Positions 15,293 through 21,696 of a DNA stretch of 22,567 nt are shown here, piece by piece. The notes under the pieces are model-generated. The model ran no database searches, had not been told where the DNA came from, and saw only the letters and a program-made list of their open reading frames with translations. Positions within the stretch are counted from its first letter, which is position 1. Each line of letters opens with the position of its first letter. Location of the stretch: NCBI GenBank assembly GCA_964384415.1, contig CAYLMV010000063.1:1-22567 (forward strand). Reading direction: 5' to 3'. Source of the DNA: JAGVPT01 sp964384415. GTDB lineage: Bacteria; Bacteroidota; Ignavibacteria; UBA10030; UBA8401. The position numbers were made by a program, and so were the translations under genes.

Positions 15293-15568
15293 ATGGGCTT
15301 GTTGACGGAAAAGGAAATTAGTGCGGGATTGAAATCTGCAAAGGGATGGAAACGTGATGGGGATGAGATTGCAAAGACGTTTGTGTTCGAGGATTTTGCC
15401 CGCTCGATGGGCTTTGTCCAATCGGTCGCGTTGATGGCGGAAAAAATGAACCATCATCCCGATATCGATATCCGATGGAACAAAGTGACGTTGAGACTCT
15501 CCACGCACAGTGACGGCGGGCTCACTGCCAAAGATTTCGGGCTTGCAACTCACATCAACGATCTCTGA
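15293..15568 (+). CDS. phhB: Pterin-4a-carbinolamine dehydratase
   Basis: 91 residues, the usual length for PCD/DCoH proteins. The family signature is clear: EKMNHHPDIDIRWNKVTLRL then a THSDGGLTAKD tail, giving the active-site His-His-Pro, the aromatic Trp, the later His and the closing Asp. It dehydrates 4a-hydroxytetrahydropterin, normally made by aromatic amino-acid hydroxylases; in bacteria lacking those it has been linked to pterin or molybdopterin handling. No hydroxylase is in the window. The start is set by AAGGAG upstream. A TPR gene follows 20 bases on. Confidence 0.92.
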   Translation: MGLLTEKEISAGLKSAKGWKRDGDEIAKTFVFEDFARSMGFVQSVALMAEKMNHHPDIDIRWNKVTLRLSTHSDGGLTAKDFGLATHINDL

Positions 15569-15588
15569 TTCACGAGGAGGAATTTCGC

Positions 15589-15915
15589 ATGACGCGAAAA
15601 GAACGGATGGAGGCTCTCTCCGGCCTTCTAGCGAAAGACCCGGACGATGCGTTCTCGAGATACGCCCTTGCCGTAGAATATGTCGGCGAGGAGAATTTGG
15701 ATATGGCCATCGATGAACTTCTGGAGGTGATCAAACGGGATCCGGCCTACATTGCGGCATACCGTCAGCTCGGACAGATACATTTGAAACTGAATAAGAC
15801 GAAGGAAGCCAAAGAATACTATCGCAAAGGGATAGAGCTTGCCGAAAAGGCAAATGACCTCCATTCCAAAAAGGAGATGGAAGAAGAGCTGGAGGACATT
15901 GAGGATGAATGGTGA
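15589..15915 (+). CDS. Small TPR-repeat protein
   Basis: 108 residues containing about two and a half tetratricopeptide repeats: DDAFSRYALAVEYVGEENLDMAIDE-like helices at about 19-50 and PAYIAAYRQLGQIHLKLNKT with EAKEYYRKGIELA at about 52-86. The C-terminus is highly charged and acidic (KKEMEEELEDIEDEW). There is no signal peptide, so it is probably a cytoplasmic scaffold for protein-protein contact; partner unknown. The start is fixed by GAGGAGG eight bases before the ATG. The last repeat has a Gly-Ile-Glu-Leu-Ala pattern common in such small TPR proteins. Confidence 0.85.
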   Translation: MTRKERMEALSGLLAKDPDDAFSRYALAVEYVGEENLDMAIDELLEVIKRDPAYIAAYRQLGQIHLKLNKTKEAKEYYRKGIELAEKANDLHSKKEMEEELEDIEDEW

Positions 15916-15986
15916 GAAGAAAGTTAAAAGTTGAAATGTGAGGAACATCCTCTCAATAAGTTTTGTACCATAGCCCGCCAATCCAC

Positions 15987-16562
15987 ATGAAGCTTCCCAA
16001 AGAAGAACTCCTCCAGATATTCAGAGACACCAACGCACTGCTCGACGGTCATTTTCTCCTCACATCGGGCCTCCACAGTCCTCAGTATTTTCAGTGCGCA
16101 AAAGTCCTTCAATATCCGAAGTACCTCCACTTGCTTTCGGGAGAAATCGCCAAACATTTTGAGTTGAGCGAGATCGAGCTCGTCATTTCTCCGGCTATCG
16201 GCGGCATCGTTGTCGGCACAGAAGTCGGGAGGATGCTGGAAGCCCGAACGATTTTTGCGGAGCGTGAGGAAGGGGCGATGAAACTGAGGAGGGGGTTCGA
16301 GATCAAAAAAGGGGAGCGGGTTCTTGTCGTGGAAGATGTTGTGACGACCGGCGGCTCCGTGAAAGAAATTATCAAGCTGGTGAAGGATGCATCGGCCGAG
16401 CTGGCGGGAGTCGGGTACATCGTCGACCGGAGCAATGGAAAGACGACCTTCAACGCCAAAGAGTTTTCGGTCCTTCGAATGGACGTTGTCACATACTCAC
16501 CCGAGGCGTGCCCCCTCTGCAAAACGGGGAGCCCGGCGGTAAAACCTGGAAGCAGAAAATAG
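15987..16562 (+). CDS. pyrE: Orotate phosphoribosyltransferase
   Basis: 191 residues. The PRPP-binding loop VLVVEDVVTTGGS (112-124) has the two acidic residues and TTGGS of type I phosphoribosyltransferases. GHFLLTSGLHSPQYFQCAK (21-39) is the conserved N-terminal segment of OPRTases, and SPAIGGIVVGTEVGR with AEREEGAMKLRRGF supplies the flexible loop lysine and arginine. It joins orotate and PRPP to give OMP, the fifth step of UMP synthesis. The segment CPLCKTGSPAVKPG near the C-terminus is found in the longer bacterial PyrE subtype. The frame extends to a TTG at 15963, but ATG 15987 fits the family start. It has a 71-base spacer from the TPR gene and is followed by the MscS gene. Confidence 0.9.
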   Translation: MKLPKEELLQIFRDTNALLDGHFLLTSGLHSPQYFQCAKVLQYPKYLHLLSGEIAKHFELSEIELVISPAIGGIVVGTEVGRMLEARTIFAEREEGAMKLRRGFEIKKGERVLVVEDVVTTGGSVKEIIKLVKDASAELAGVGYIVDRSNGKTTFNAKEFSVLRMDVVTYSPEACPLCKTGSPAVKPGSRK

Positions 16563-16578
16563 GAATTTGCCAAGCATC

Positions 16579-17700
16579 ATGAAATCACTTCTCATCATCG
16601 TCAGCGAATCGCTGCTGAGAAAAGCCGAGTCGATCCTCGGCACGGGGCTGTTATTCCACGCTATGGGGAGCATGGTGATCTTTCTACTCGTCATGGTCCT
16701 CGGCAAAGTGGCAAAAATTCTACTCGAATCTGTCGGCCGGAAGCTCATTGCAAGGACCAAGACCGAACTTGATGACAAGATCCTCGAGCTCATCATTGAG
16801 CGAACTATCGCGATCAGCGCCATCTCCGGAATGTACCTGGGCCTGCATGAAATAAGCATCGGTCTCACGGCGGGGAATACTTCGTTCCTCAAGTTTCTCG
16901 AATATTCGAACGGCGCGTTGTATGTCTTGATGGCGCTGGTTCTTACGGTCCTCGGTATCCGCATCGTGGACACCTTCATCCGCCATGCGCTCCACTCCGC
17001 TGCCTCGAAGGAATCCTCGACGTTCGATCAGGCTTTTGTCCCGTTGATTAACCGGCTCGTCAATATTCTTGTCGCTGTGGTGGCGGTGATCGTGGTGCTC
17101 GATCATTTTGGGCAGAATATTTCCAGCCTGTTGGCGCTGCTCAGCGTCGGTTCGCTCGCCATCGGCCTCGCAGCTCAGGAAACGATTTCCAACATGATCT
17201 CCGGATTCGTCATCATGTTCGACCGGCCGTTTCATATCGGCGACAGAGTAAAAATTCCGACCGGAGAGGAAGGCGACGTTTTTGAAATAGGTCTCAGAAG
17301 TACCAAAATCCTGGATTTCGACAACAACCTCGTCATTGTGCCCAACAGCGAGCTTCTGAGGACACGAATTGTAAACTATTCATTCCCGGCTCCTGCCGTC
17401 CGGGTCATCGTTGAGGTCAACGTTGCGTACGGCGCCGATGTTGCCAAGGTAAAGAAGATCATGCTCGAGAGGGCGCGTTCTCATCCCGATGTGTTGAAGA
17501 CTCCCGCGCCGGAAGTCAACCTGATGAAACTCGCAGAGACAGGGCTGCAGTTCAAACTCTTCTGCCGAGTCTCGACATTCCAGCAGCAGTTCCCCACGGG
17601 AGAAAAACTGCGGACTCAAGTCTACGAGGACCTGAGGAAGGCCAAAGTCGAGTTCGCGCTTCCCGAGTATGTTATCGGCTCGAGAGGGGGAAGAAGTTAA
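16579..17700 (+). CDS. MscS-family mechanosensitive channel
   Basis: 373 residues with about five membrane helices (about 25-48, 74-92, 110-134, 158-176, 180-215). The pore helix and following segment LLALLSVGSLAIGLAAQETISNMISG, then FDRPFHIGDRV, and VPNSELLRTRIVNYS (254-268) are hallmark MscS elements; the C-terminal region has the alpha/beta domain (VEVNVAYGADVAKVKKI). It opens on membrane tension and releases solutes during osmotic downshock. The size is a little larger than E. coli MscS because of two extra N-terminal helices. The frame is open to a TTG at 16567; ATG 16579 was chosen. Its stop overlaps the next ATG by one base (TAATG), so translation of the NUDIX gene is probably coupled. 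Confidence 0.93.
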   Translation: MKSLLIIVSESLLRKAESILGTGLLFHAMGSMVIFLLVMVLGKVAKILLESVGRKLIARTKTELDDKILELIIERTIAISAISGMYLGLHEISIGLTAGNTSFLKFLEYSNGALYVLMALVLTVLGIRIVDTFIRHALHSAASKESSTFDQAFVPLINRLVNILVAVVAVIVVLDHFGQNISSLLALLSVGSLAIGLAAQETISNMISGFVIMFDRPFHIGDRVKIPTGEEGDVFEIGLRSTKILDFDNNLVIVPNSELLRTRIVNYSFPAPAVRVIVEVNVAYGADVAKVKKIMLERARSHPDVLKTPAPEVNLMKLAETGLQFKLFCRVSTFQQQFPTGEKLRTQVYEDLRKAKVEFALPEYVIGSRGGRS

Positions 17701-18245
17701 TGGATTTCGAATTTATTCGCAGCGAGAAAATTTACAAAGGAAGAATTATCAACCTTGTCGTGGATCATGTCCGTTATGAGTCGGGCAATGAGGGTGTGCG
17801 AGAAGTCGTCGAACATCCGGGGGGCGGAGCGGTGCTTGCCCTGTTCGACAACGACGACATCCTTCTCGTGCGGCAGCATCGTTATCCGATCAACGATTTT
17901 GTTCTTGAGCTCCCCGCCGGGAAACTCGACGCGGGTGAAGATCCGCAGAAATGCGCAGAACGGGAACTTCGCGAAGAAACGGGGTATGTCGCCAGCCGTT
18001 GGCGCAAACTGACCACGATCATGACAACTCCCGGTTTCTGCAACGAGCGCCTCCACATCTACATGGCGCAAGGTCTCTCACAATCACCCCAGGGGCAGTC
18101 TCTCGAAGAAGGGGAACGGACCATTAAAGTTCTCCGCGTGCCGCTCGTCGAATCTCTGGCGATGATCGAGAGGGGAGAGATCGTGGACGGAAAAACAATT
18201 GCCGGCATATTTCTGGGCGAACGAATTCTTCGCAAATCACGATGA
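17700..18245 (+). CDS. NUDIX hydrolase, ADP-ribose pyrophosphatase-like
   Basis: 181 residues. The NUDIX box is complete at 74-96: Gly74, x5, Glu80, x7, Arg88-Glu89-Leu90-Arg91-Glu92-Glu93, x, Gly95. GGGAVLALFD and VRQHRYP before it and MTTPGFCNERLHIYMA after it are typical of the ADP-ribose diphosphatase group, where the Pro about 15 residues after the box marks ADP-ribose specificity. It cleaves ADP-ribose to AMP and ribose-5-phosphate, clearing a reactive metabolite. The gene overlaps the MscS stop by one base and the next gene's start by four (ATGA). Confidence 0.92.
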   Translation: MDFEFIRSEKIYKGRIINLVVDHVRYESGNEGVREVVEHPGGGAVLALFDNDDILLVRQHRYPINDFVLELPAGKLDAGEDPQKCAERELREETGYVASRWRKLTTIMTTPGFCNERLHIYMAQGLSQSPQGQSLEEGERTIKVLRVPLVESLAMIERGEIVDGKTIAGIFLGERILRKSR

Positions 18246-18439
18246 CTTCCGATCCCCACCTCCCGGGCGATGACTACCCGAAGAACCGATCGTACCGCCT
18301 TCAGCTGAAACGCTGCATCGTCAGCACGTGCGATGGGGAGCTTGCTGAGATTGCCTATTACGAAAGGAACAACTGGGCGACGGTAGAGCTTCAGTGCAAC
18401 CGGTGCCGGAAAAAGTTCACGGTGAAGGTGGAGATGTGA
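18242..18439 (+). CDS. Small Cys-rich protein, possible zinc ribbon
   Basis: 65 residues, not recognised. Four cysteines are arranged Cys25-x4-Cys30 and Cys52-x2-Cys55 (CIVSTC and CNRC), which could bind one zinc ion. The rest is charged, with no signal peptide or membrane helix. It overlaps the NUDIX gene by four bases (ATGA), which together with an uninterrupted, sensible reading frame argues that it is a real, translationally coupled gene. The role is unknown; a nucleic-acid or protein contact is only a guess. It ends at a repeat array that may terminate the transcript. Confidence 0.7.
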   Translation: MTSDPHLPGDDYPKNRSYRLQLKRCIVSTCDGELAEIAYYERNNWATVELQCNRCRKKFTVKVEM

Positions 18440-18444
18440 GGGGG

Positions 18445-18546
18445 CAGAATGCAGGAGGCAGGATACAGGAGACAGGATCTGTTCTCTGCCTGTGAGTGTT
18501 TTCAGTATCCTGTATTCTGTCTCCTGAATTCTGTCTCCTGAGTTCT
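18445..18546. repeat. Inverted pair of 14-bp tandem repeat arrays
   Basis: The left array (about 18445-18480) reads CAGAATG, CAGGAGGCAGGATA, CAGGAGACAGGATC on the plus strand. The right array (about 18502-18546) carries the same unit on the minus strand: CAGGAGACAGAATT, CAGGAGACAGAATA, CAGGATACTG. A spacer of about 21 bases, TGTTCTCTGCCTG..., separates them, so the RNA could fold into a long imperfect hairpin. It fills the 126-base gap between the 65-aa gene and the HAD gene. Confidence 0.7.
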
Positions 18547-18565
18547 ATTATCTAGCCTCATACAC

Positions 18566-19210
18566 ATGATCAAAAATATTGTCCTCGACGTTGACGGCAC
18601 TCTGCTTGATTCACGGCGCGATATTGCCGGAGCCCAGTTATGGGTTTTGCAGCAGCTCGGCGTTCAGAACTACACAGAGGAAGATCTGTATCCCTACATC
18701 GGCAAGACTCTTCAGGAGACGTTCACTATTTTACTCCCCGATCGCCTCCACGCAAGGATCCCCGAAGCGGCGATCATGTACCGCGACTACTACCGTCCGC
18801 GCGCGCTGGCGACGACAAAACTATTTCCCGGCGTCAAAGAGACTGTCGAGATCTTTCGTCTGAAAAGAATCAATCTTGCAACGGCCACCATTAAGTCGAG
18901 CGAGACAACGAAGAGGGTGCTGACCTTTTTCGGTATTGCAGAATATTTCTGCCAGCTGCAGGGAACCGACGGAATGCCGCACAAACCGAATCCCTTTATC
19001 CTTAATAAAGTCATGAAAGAGCAAGGATGGGAGAAGGAAGAGACTGTCATGGTGGGAGACACAGACCGCGATATTGAGATGGGCAGGAACGCCGGCATTT
19101 CGACCTGCGGCGTCACGTACGGGACATTCTCGCGCGAACAAATGGAGGCTCTCCACCCAACGTGGGTGATCGACAGCTTTCCACAACTTCTGACAATTAT
19201 AGGATCATGA
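18566..19210 (+). CDS. HAD-superfamily phosphatase (phosphoglycolate phosphatase/PpaX-like)
   Basis: 214 residues. Motif I is DVDGTLLDS with nucleophile Asp8 and Asp10; motif II is the ATATIKSS threonine or serine region; motif III is the Lys in KPNP; motif IV is MVGDTDRDIEMG with the metal-binding acids. The helical cap between motifs I and II (IGKTLQETF) is subclass I, as in phosphoglycolate phosphatase and pyrophosphatase PpaX. It removes phosphate from a small phosphorylated metabolite; the exact substrate is not shown. Its stop overlaps the start of the nucleoside phosphorylase gene by four bases, which suggests a job in nucleotide or sugar-phosphate clean-up. Confidence 0.9.
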   Translation: MIKNIVLDVDGTLLDSRRDIAGAQLWVLQQLGVQNYTEEDLYPYIGKTLQETFTILLPDRLHARIPEAAIMYRDYYRPRALATTKLFPGVKETVEIFRLKRINLATATIKSSETTKRVLTFFGIAEYFCQLQGTDGMPHKPNPFILNKVMKEQGWEKEETVMVGDTDRDIEMGRNAGISTCGVTYGTFSREQMEALHPTWVIDSFPQLLTIIGS

Positions 19211-20538
19211 CAGCGAACGAACTCATCCGCAAGAAACGGAACGGCGCGGAACTCTCAGCGTCAGAACTGCAATTCGTCATCGACGGATTTGTGCAGGGGA
19301 GTATTCCAGATTATCAGATGTCCGCATTTTTGATGGCCACATATTTTCAGGGAATGAGCTCCGATGAAACGAGCACCTTCACGAAACTGATGCTTCATTC
19401 CGGCGAAGTTATTGACTTATCGGCTATTCCCGGAGTAAAAGTCGACAAACATTCTACCGGCGGCGTAGGGGATAAAATCTCGATTCCCCTCGCGCCAATC
19501 GTAGCGGCGTGCGGCGTGCCTGTGCCGATGATCAGCGGCCGCGGGCTCGGTCACACGGGGGGGACACTCGACAAGTTAGAGTCCATTCCCGGCTTCCGGA
19601 CGGACCTCTCGATTGCGGAATATAAAAAAGTGATCGCTGAAGTGGGCGTCGTCATGATCGGCCAGACGAAAGAAATAGCGCCAGCCGACAAGAAAATGTA
19701 TGCGATGCGGGATGTTACGGCTACCGTCGAGTGCATTCCGTTGATCGCGGGAAGCATCATGAGCAAGAAACTTGCCGAGGGGATCGATGCCCTGGTTCTG
19801 GACGTGAAGACCGGAATCGGAGCCTTCATGCCAACGTACGAACGGGCCGTCGAGCTTGCCTCGGCGCTGGTGCGAATCGGCAACAGTTTTGGAAAAGAGA
19901 CCGTTGGTTTTATCACAGATATGAATCAGCCGTTGGGGTACACTATCGGCAACTGGCTGGAGATTGTGGAATCAGTCGAATGTCTTCAAGGAAAAAATAT
20001 CCCTGATGTGATGGAACTGACGTACACGCTCGGCGGGATGATGGTGCTTCTCGGCAAGAAGGCTGCGACACTGGCAGAAGGAACAGAGCGATGCAGGGAG
20101 GCGGTGCGAAGCGGGAAAGGCTACGAGAAATTCCTTCAACTCGTCAAACGTCAGGGCGGTGATATTTCATTCGTCGAGCAGCCGGGGAAATACCCGCGTT
20201 CGCACTATTCCCAGGAGATCTCGCTTTCTGAAAATGGTTACCTCACTGCCATTGACTCGCTCGAAATCGGCTTTTCCTCAATTGTGCTTGGGGCGGGAAG
20301 AACAAAAATCGATGACGTGATCGATCCGAAGGCAGGGGTTATCCTCAAGAAGAAGGTGGGAGATCGTGTGAAAGCAGGAGAAACAGTGGCCATCATCTAC
20401 ACCGATCAGAAAAATGCAGTCGACCCGGCAGCTGAACGGATCGCAGCAGCATTCCGCGTTGGCCGCGAGAAACCGGTTCCTTCTCCTGTCGTTATCAGTC
20501 AGGTGGACAGGAATGGCGTGAAGCCTTTCGGTGTCTAA
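19207..20538 (+). CDS. pdp: Pyrimidine-nucleoside phosphorylase
   Basis: 443 residues, the family length. The thymidine/pyrimidine-nucleoside phosphorylase signature is SGRGLGHTGGTLDKLE (110-125). KHSTGGVGDK (81-90) binds phosphate, and ADKKMYAMRDVTATV with IAGSIMSKK supplies the pyrimidine-site Arg, Ser and Lys. The C-terminal domain (VLKKKVGDRVKAGE) has the biotinyl-like fold of the family. It reversibly splits uridine, thymidine or deoxyuridine with phosphate into base and (deoxy)ribose-1-phosphate. Similarity to Bacillus-type Pdp seems closer than to DeoA, judged from memory. The frame opens at 19162, but ATG 19207 overlapping the HAD stop (ATGA) is the natural start. Confidence 0.92.
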   Translation: MTANELIRKKRNGAELSASELQFVIDGFVQGSIPDYQMSAFLMATYFQGMSSDETSTFTKLMLHSGEVIDLSAIPGVKVDKHSTGGVGDKISIPLAPIVAACGVPVPMISGRGLGHTGGTLDKLESIPGFRTDLSIAEYKKVIAEVGVVMIGQTKEIAPADKKMYAMRDVTATVECIPLIAGSIMSKKLAEGIDALVLDVKTGIGAFMPTYERAVELASALVRIGNSFGKETVGFITDMNQPLGYTIGNWLEIVESVECLQGKNIPDVMELTYTLGGMMVLLGKKAATLAEGTERCREAVRSGKGYEKFLQLVKRQGGDISFVEQPGKYPRSHYSQEISLSENGYLTAIDSLEIGFSSIVLGAGRTKIDDVIDPKAGVILKKKVGDRVKAGETVAIIYTDQKNAVDPAAERIAAAFRVGREKPVPSPVVISQVDRNGVKPFGV

Positions 20539-20539
20539 T

Positions 20540-20561
20540 GAGAAGAAGGGTCCTTCTTCTC
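20540..20561 (+). terminator. Hairpin after the phosphorylase gene
   Basis: GAGAAGAAGG (20540-20549) and CCTTCTTCTC (20552-20561) are perfect inverted 10-mers; the inner G-C pair must open to leave a GGTC loop on a 9-bp stem. It begins two bases after the stop codon. No T run follows directly, so it may be a weak or Rho-assisted terminator ending the long rightward gene block. Confidence 0.5.
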
Positions 20562-20586
20562 GACCTCAGTTGTCGCATCAGTCTTC

Positions 20587-20615
20587 TTGAAATTTCTCTC
20601 TCATAGATGCATATT
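20587..20615 (+). promoter_or_regulatory. Candidate promoter for the cytochrome module
   Basis: TTGAAA (20587-20592) lies 17 bases before CATATT (20610-20615), matching five and four of six consensus bases. A start near 20622 would exclude the TTG at 20620 as initiator and leave a leader of about 37 bases before GTG 20659. Only suggestive. Confidence 0.28.
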
Positions 20616-20658
20616 GTGATTGCAGCCCGCTTCCGCAAACTCATCTCGCTCGGTCCGC

Positions 20659-21537
20659 GTGAATAATACTGCCCATGTTTTCTACATAGGAATCCTGATT
20701 CTCGCCGGAGCTCTTACGACCGTCGTCCTTGGTCTCCGTGGATGCAACTATTATCTCACCCCTTTGGGGGAACGGCCTTTCCACGCGCAATACAATGAAA
20801 TGAAACCGAGCGGGTCGTGGGGACACGGGTACGGGATCGTCGGATCGCTGATGATTACCGCCGGCGTTGTCATGTATTCCTCGCGCAAAAGAATTCGGAT
20901 GTTCGCCGATGTGGGGAAGATCAAGACCTACCTTGAATTTCATATGTTTCTCTGTCTCGTCGGTCCGATTCTCGTCCTCTATCACACGACGTTCAAGTTC
21001 GGGGGGTTGGTGGCAGTGAGTTTCTGGAGCATGGCTGCGGTTGTCCTGAGCGGCATTTTTGGAAGATATGTATACGTCCAGATTCCCCGTGGTATCCAGG
21101 GAAACGAACTTACAATGGACGAGCTTGAGAAGGAAAATGGCCAAATACGATCGCTTCTCGAAAAGGAATTCAAGCTCGATCCGAAGCTCCTCGAAAAAAT
21201 CGATGACATAGCAAGCGCGCCTGCCTTGGCATCGCAGATGTCGACGATGCATGTGCTTCGTCTTTTCGCTTACGGCAGCGTGACAAGGAGATTGAGACTT
21301 GAACGGCTGTACCAGGAAATGCGAAGGAACGACGCTTTTCACCATGTCGCAGGAGAGGTAAGAAACTTGATACGGAAACGAATTATCCTGATGAGGCGAA
21401 TCGCATTTCTTGAAAAAATGAAACAGATCTTCCACTACTGGCACGTGGTGCACTTACCTTTCAGCCTCATTATGTTTGTCATCCTGCTCATTCATGTTGC
21501 CGTAACAGTAGCGTTCGGGTATACCTGGATTCTTTGA
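20659..21537 (+). CDS. Di-heme b-type membrane protein (cytochrome b-like)
   Basis: 292 residues from GTG 20659; TTG 20620 in the same frame is an alternative start. About five membrane helices lie at 5-26, 57-74, 92-112, 114-137 and 262-288. Helix 3 has His95 and His109, and helix 5 has His265 and His279, both pairs exactly 14 apart, the spacing by which cytochrome b helices hold two hemes across the membrane. The basic segment RKRIR after helix 2 places that end inside, so helices 3 and 5 run parallel, and the inner (95/265) and outer (109/279) His pairs line up. Helices 4 and 5 are separated by about 120 charged residues, predicted cytoplasmic, beginning GRYVYVQIPRG. A multiheme cytochrome c gene follows, so a quinol-to-periplasm electron-transfer role is inferred. 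No exact family was recognised. Confidence 0.72.
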   Translation: MNNTAHVFYIGILILAGALTTVVLGLRGCNYYLTPLGERPFHAQYNEMKPSGSWGHGYGIVGSLMITAGVVMYSSRKRIRMFADVGKIKTYLEFHMFLCLVGPILVLYHTTFKFGGLVAVSFWSMAAVVLSGIFGRYVYVQIPRGIQGNELTMDELEKENGQIRSLLEKEFKLDPKLLEKIDDIASAPALASQMSTMHVLRLFAYGSVTRRLRLERLYQEMRRNDAFHHVAGEVRNLIRKRIILMRRIAFLEKMKQIFHYWHVVHLPFSLIMFVILLIHVAVTVAFGYTWIL

Positions 21538-21696
21538 TACTCTGTAGCGGCATTCCCGATCGCTGTCGAGGAGAAAAGTTCGCCAGCATTGGGCGCACAG
21601 TCTCACGCTGCCTCATCGTGATGTGTGTCCAGGAACTTACGCGATCCCTCATGCACCATCCGACCTGTGCGAACAATGTTGAAACATTCAGTGAAC

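Noticed and set aside
15940..15952. GAGGA-ACA-TCCTC hairpin before pyrE as terminator
   Set aside because: The stem is only five pairs and no T run follows closely enough to call it.
18445..18546. CRISPR array
   Set aside because: Units are 14 bases with no unique spacers and they face each other, so this is a tandem or inverted repeat.
19162..19210. Frameshift or fusion between HAD phosphatase and nucleoside phosphorylase
   Set aside because: Both proteins are full length and the junction is a plain ATGA overlap.
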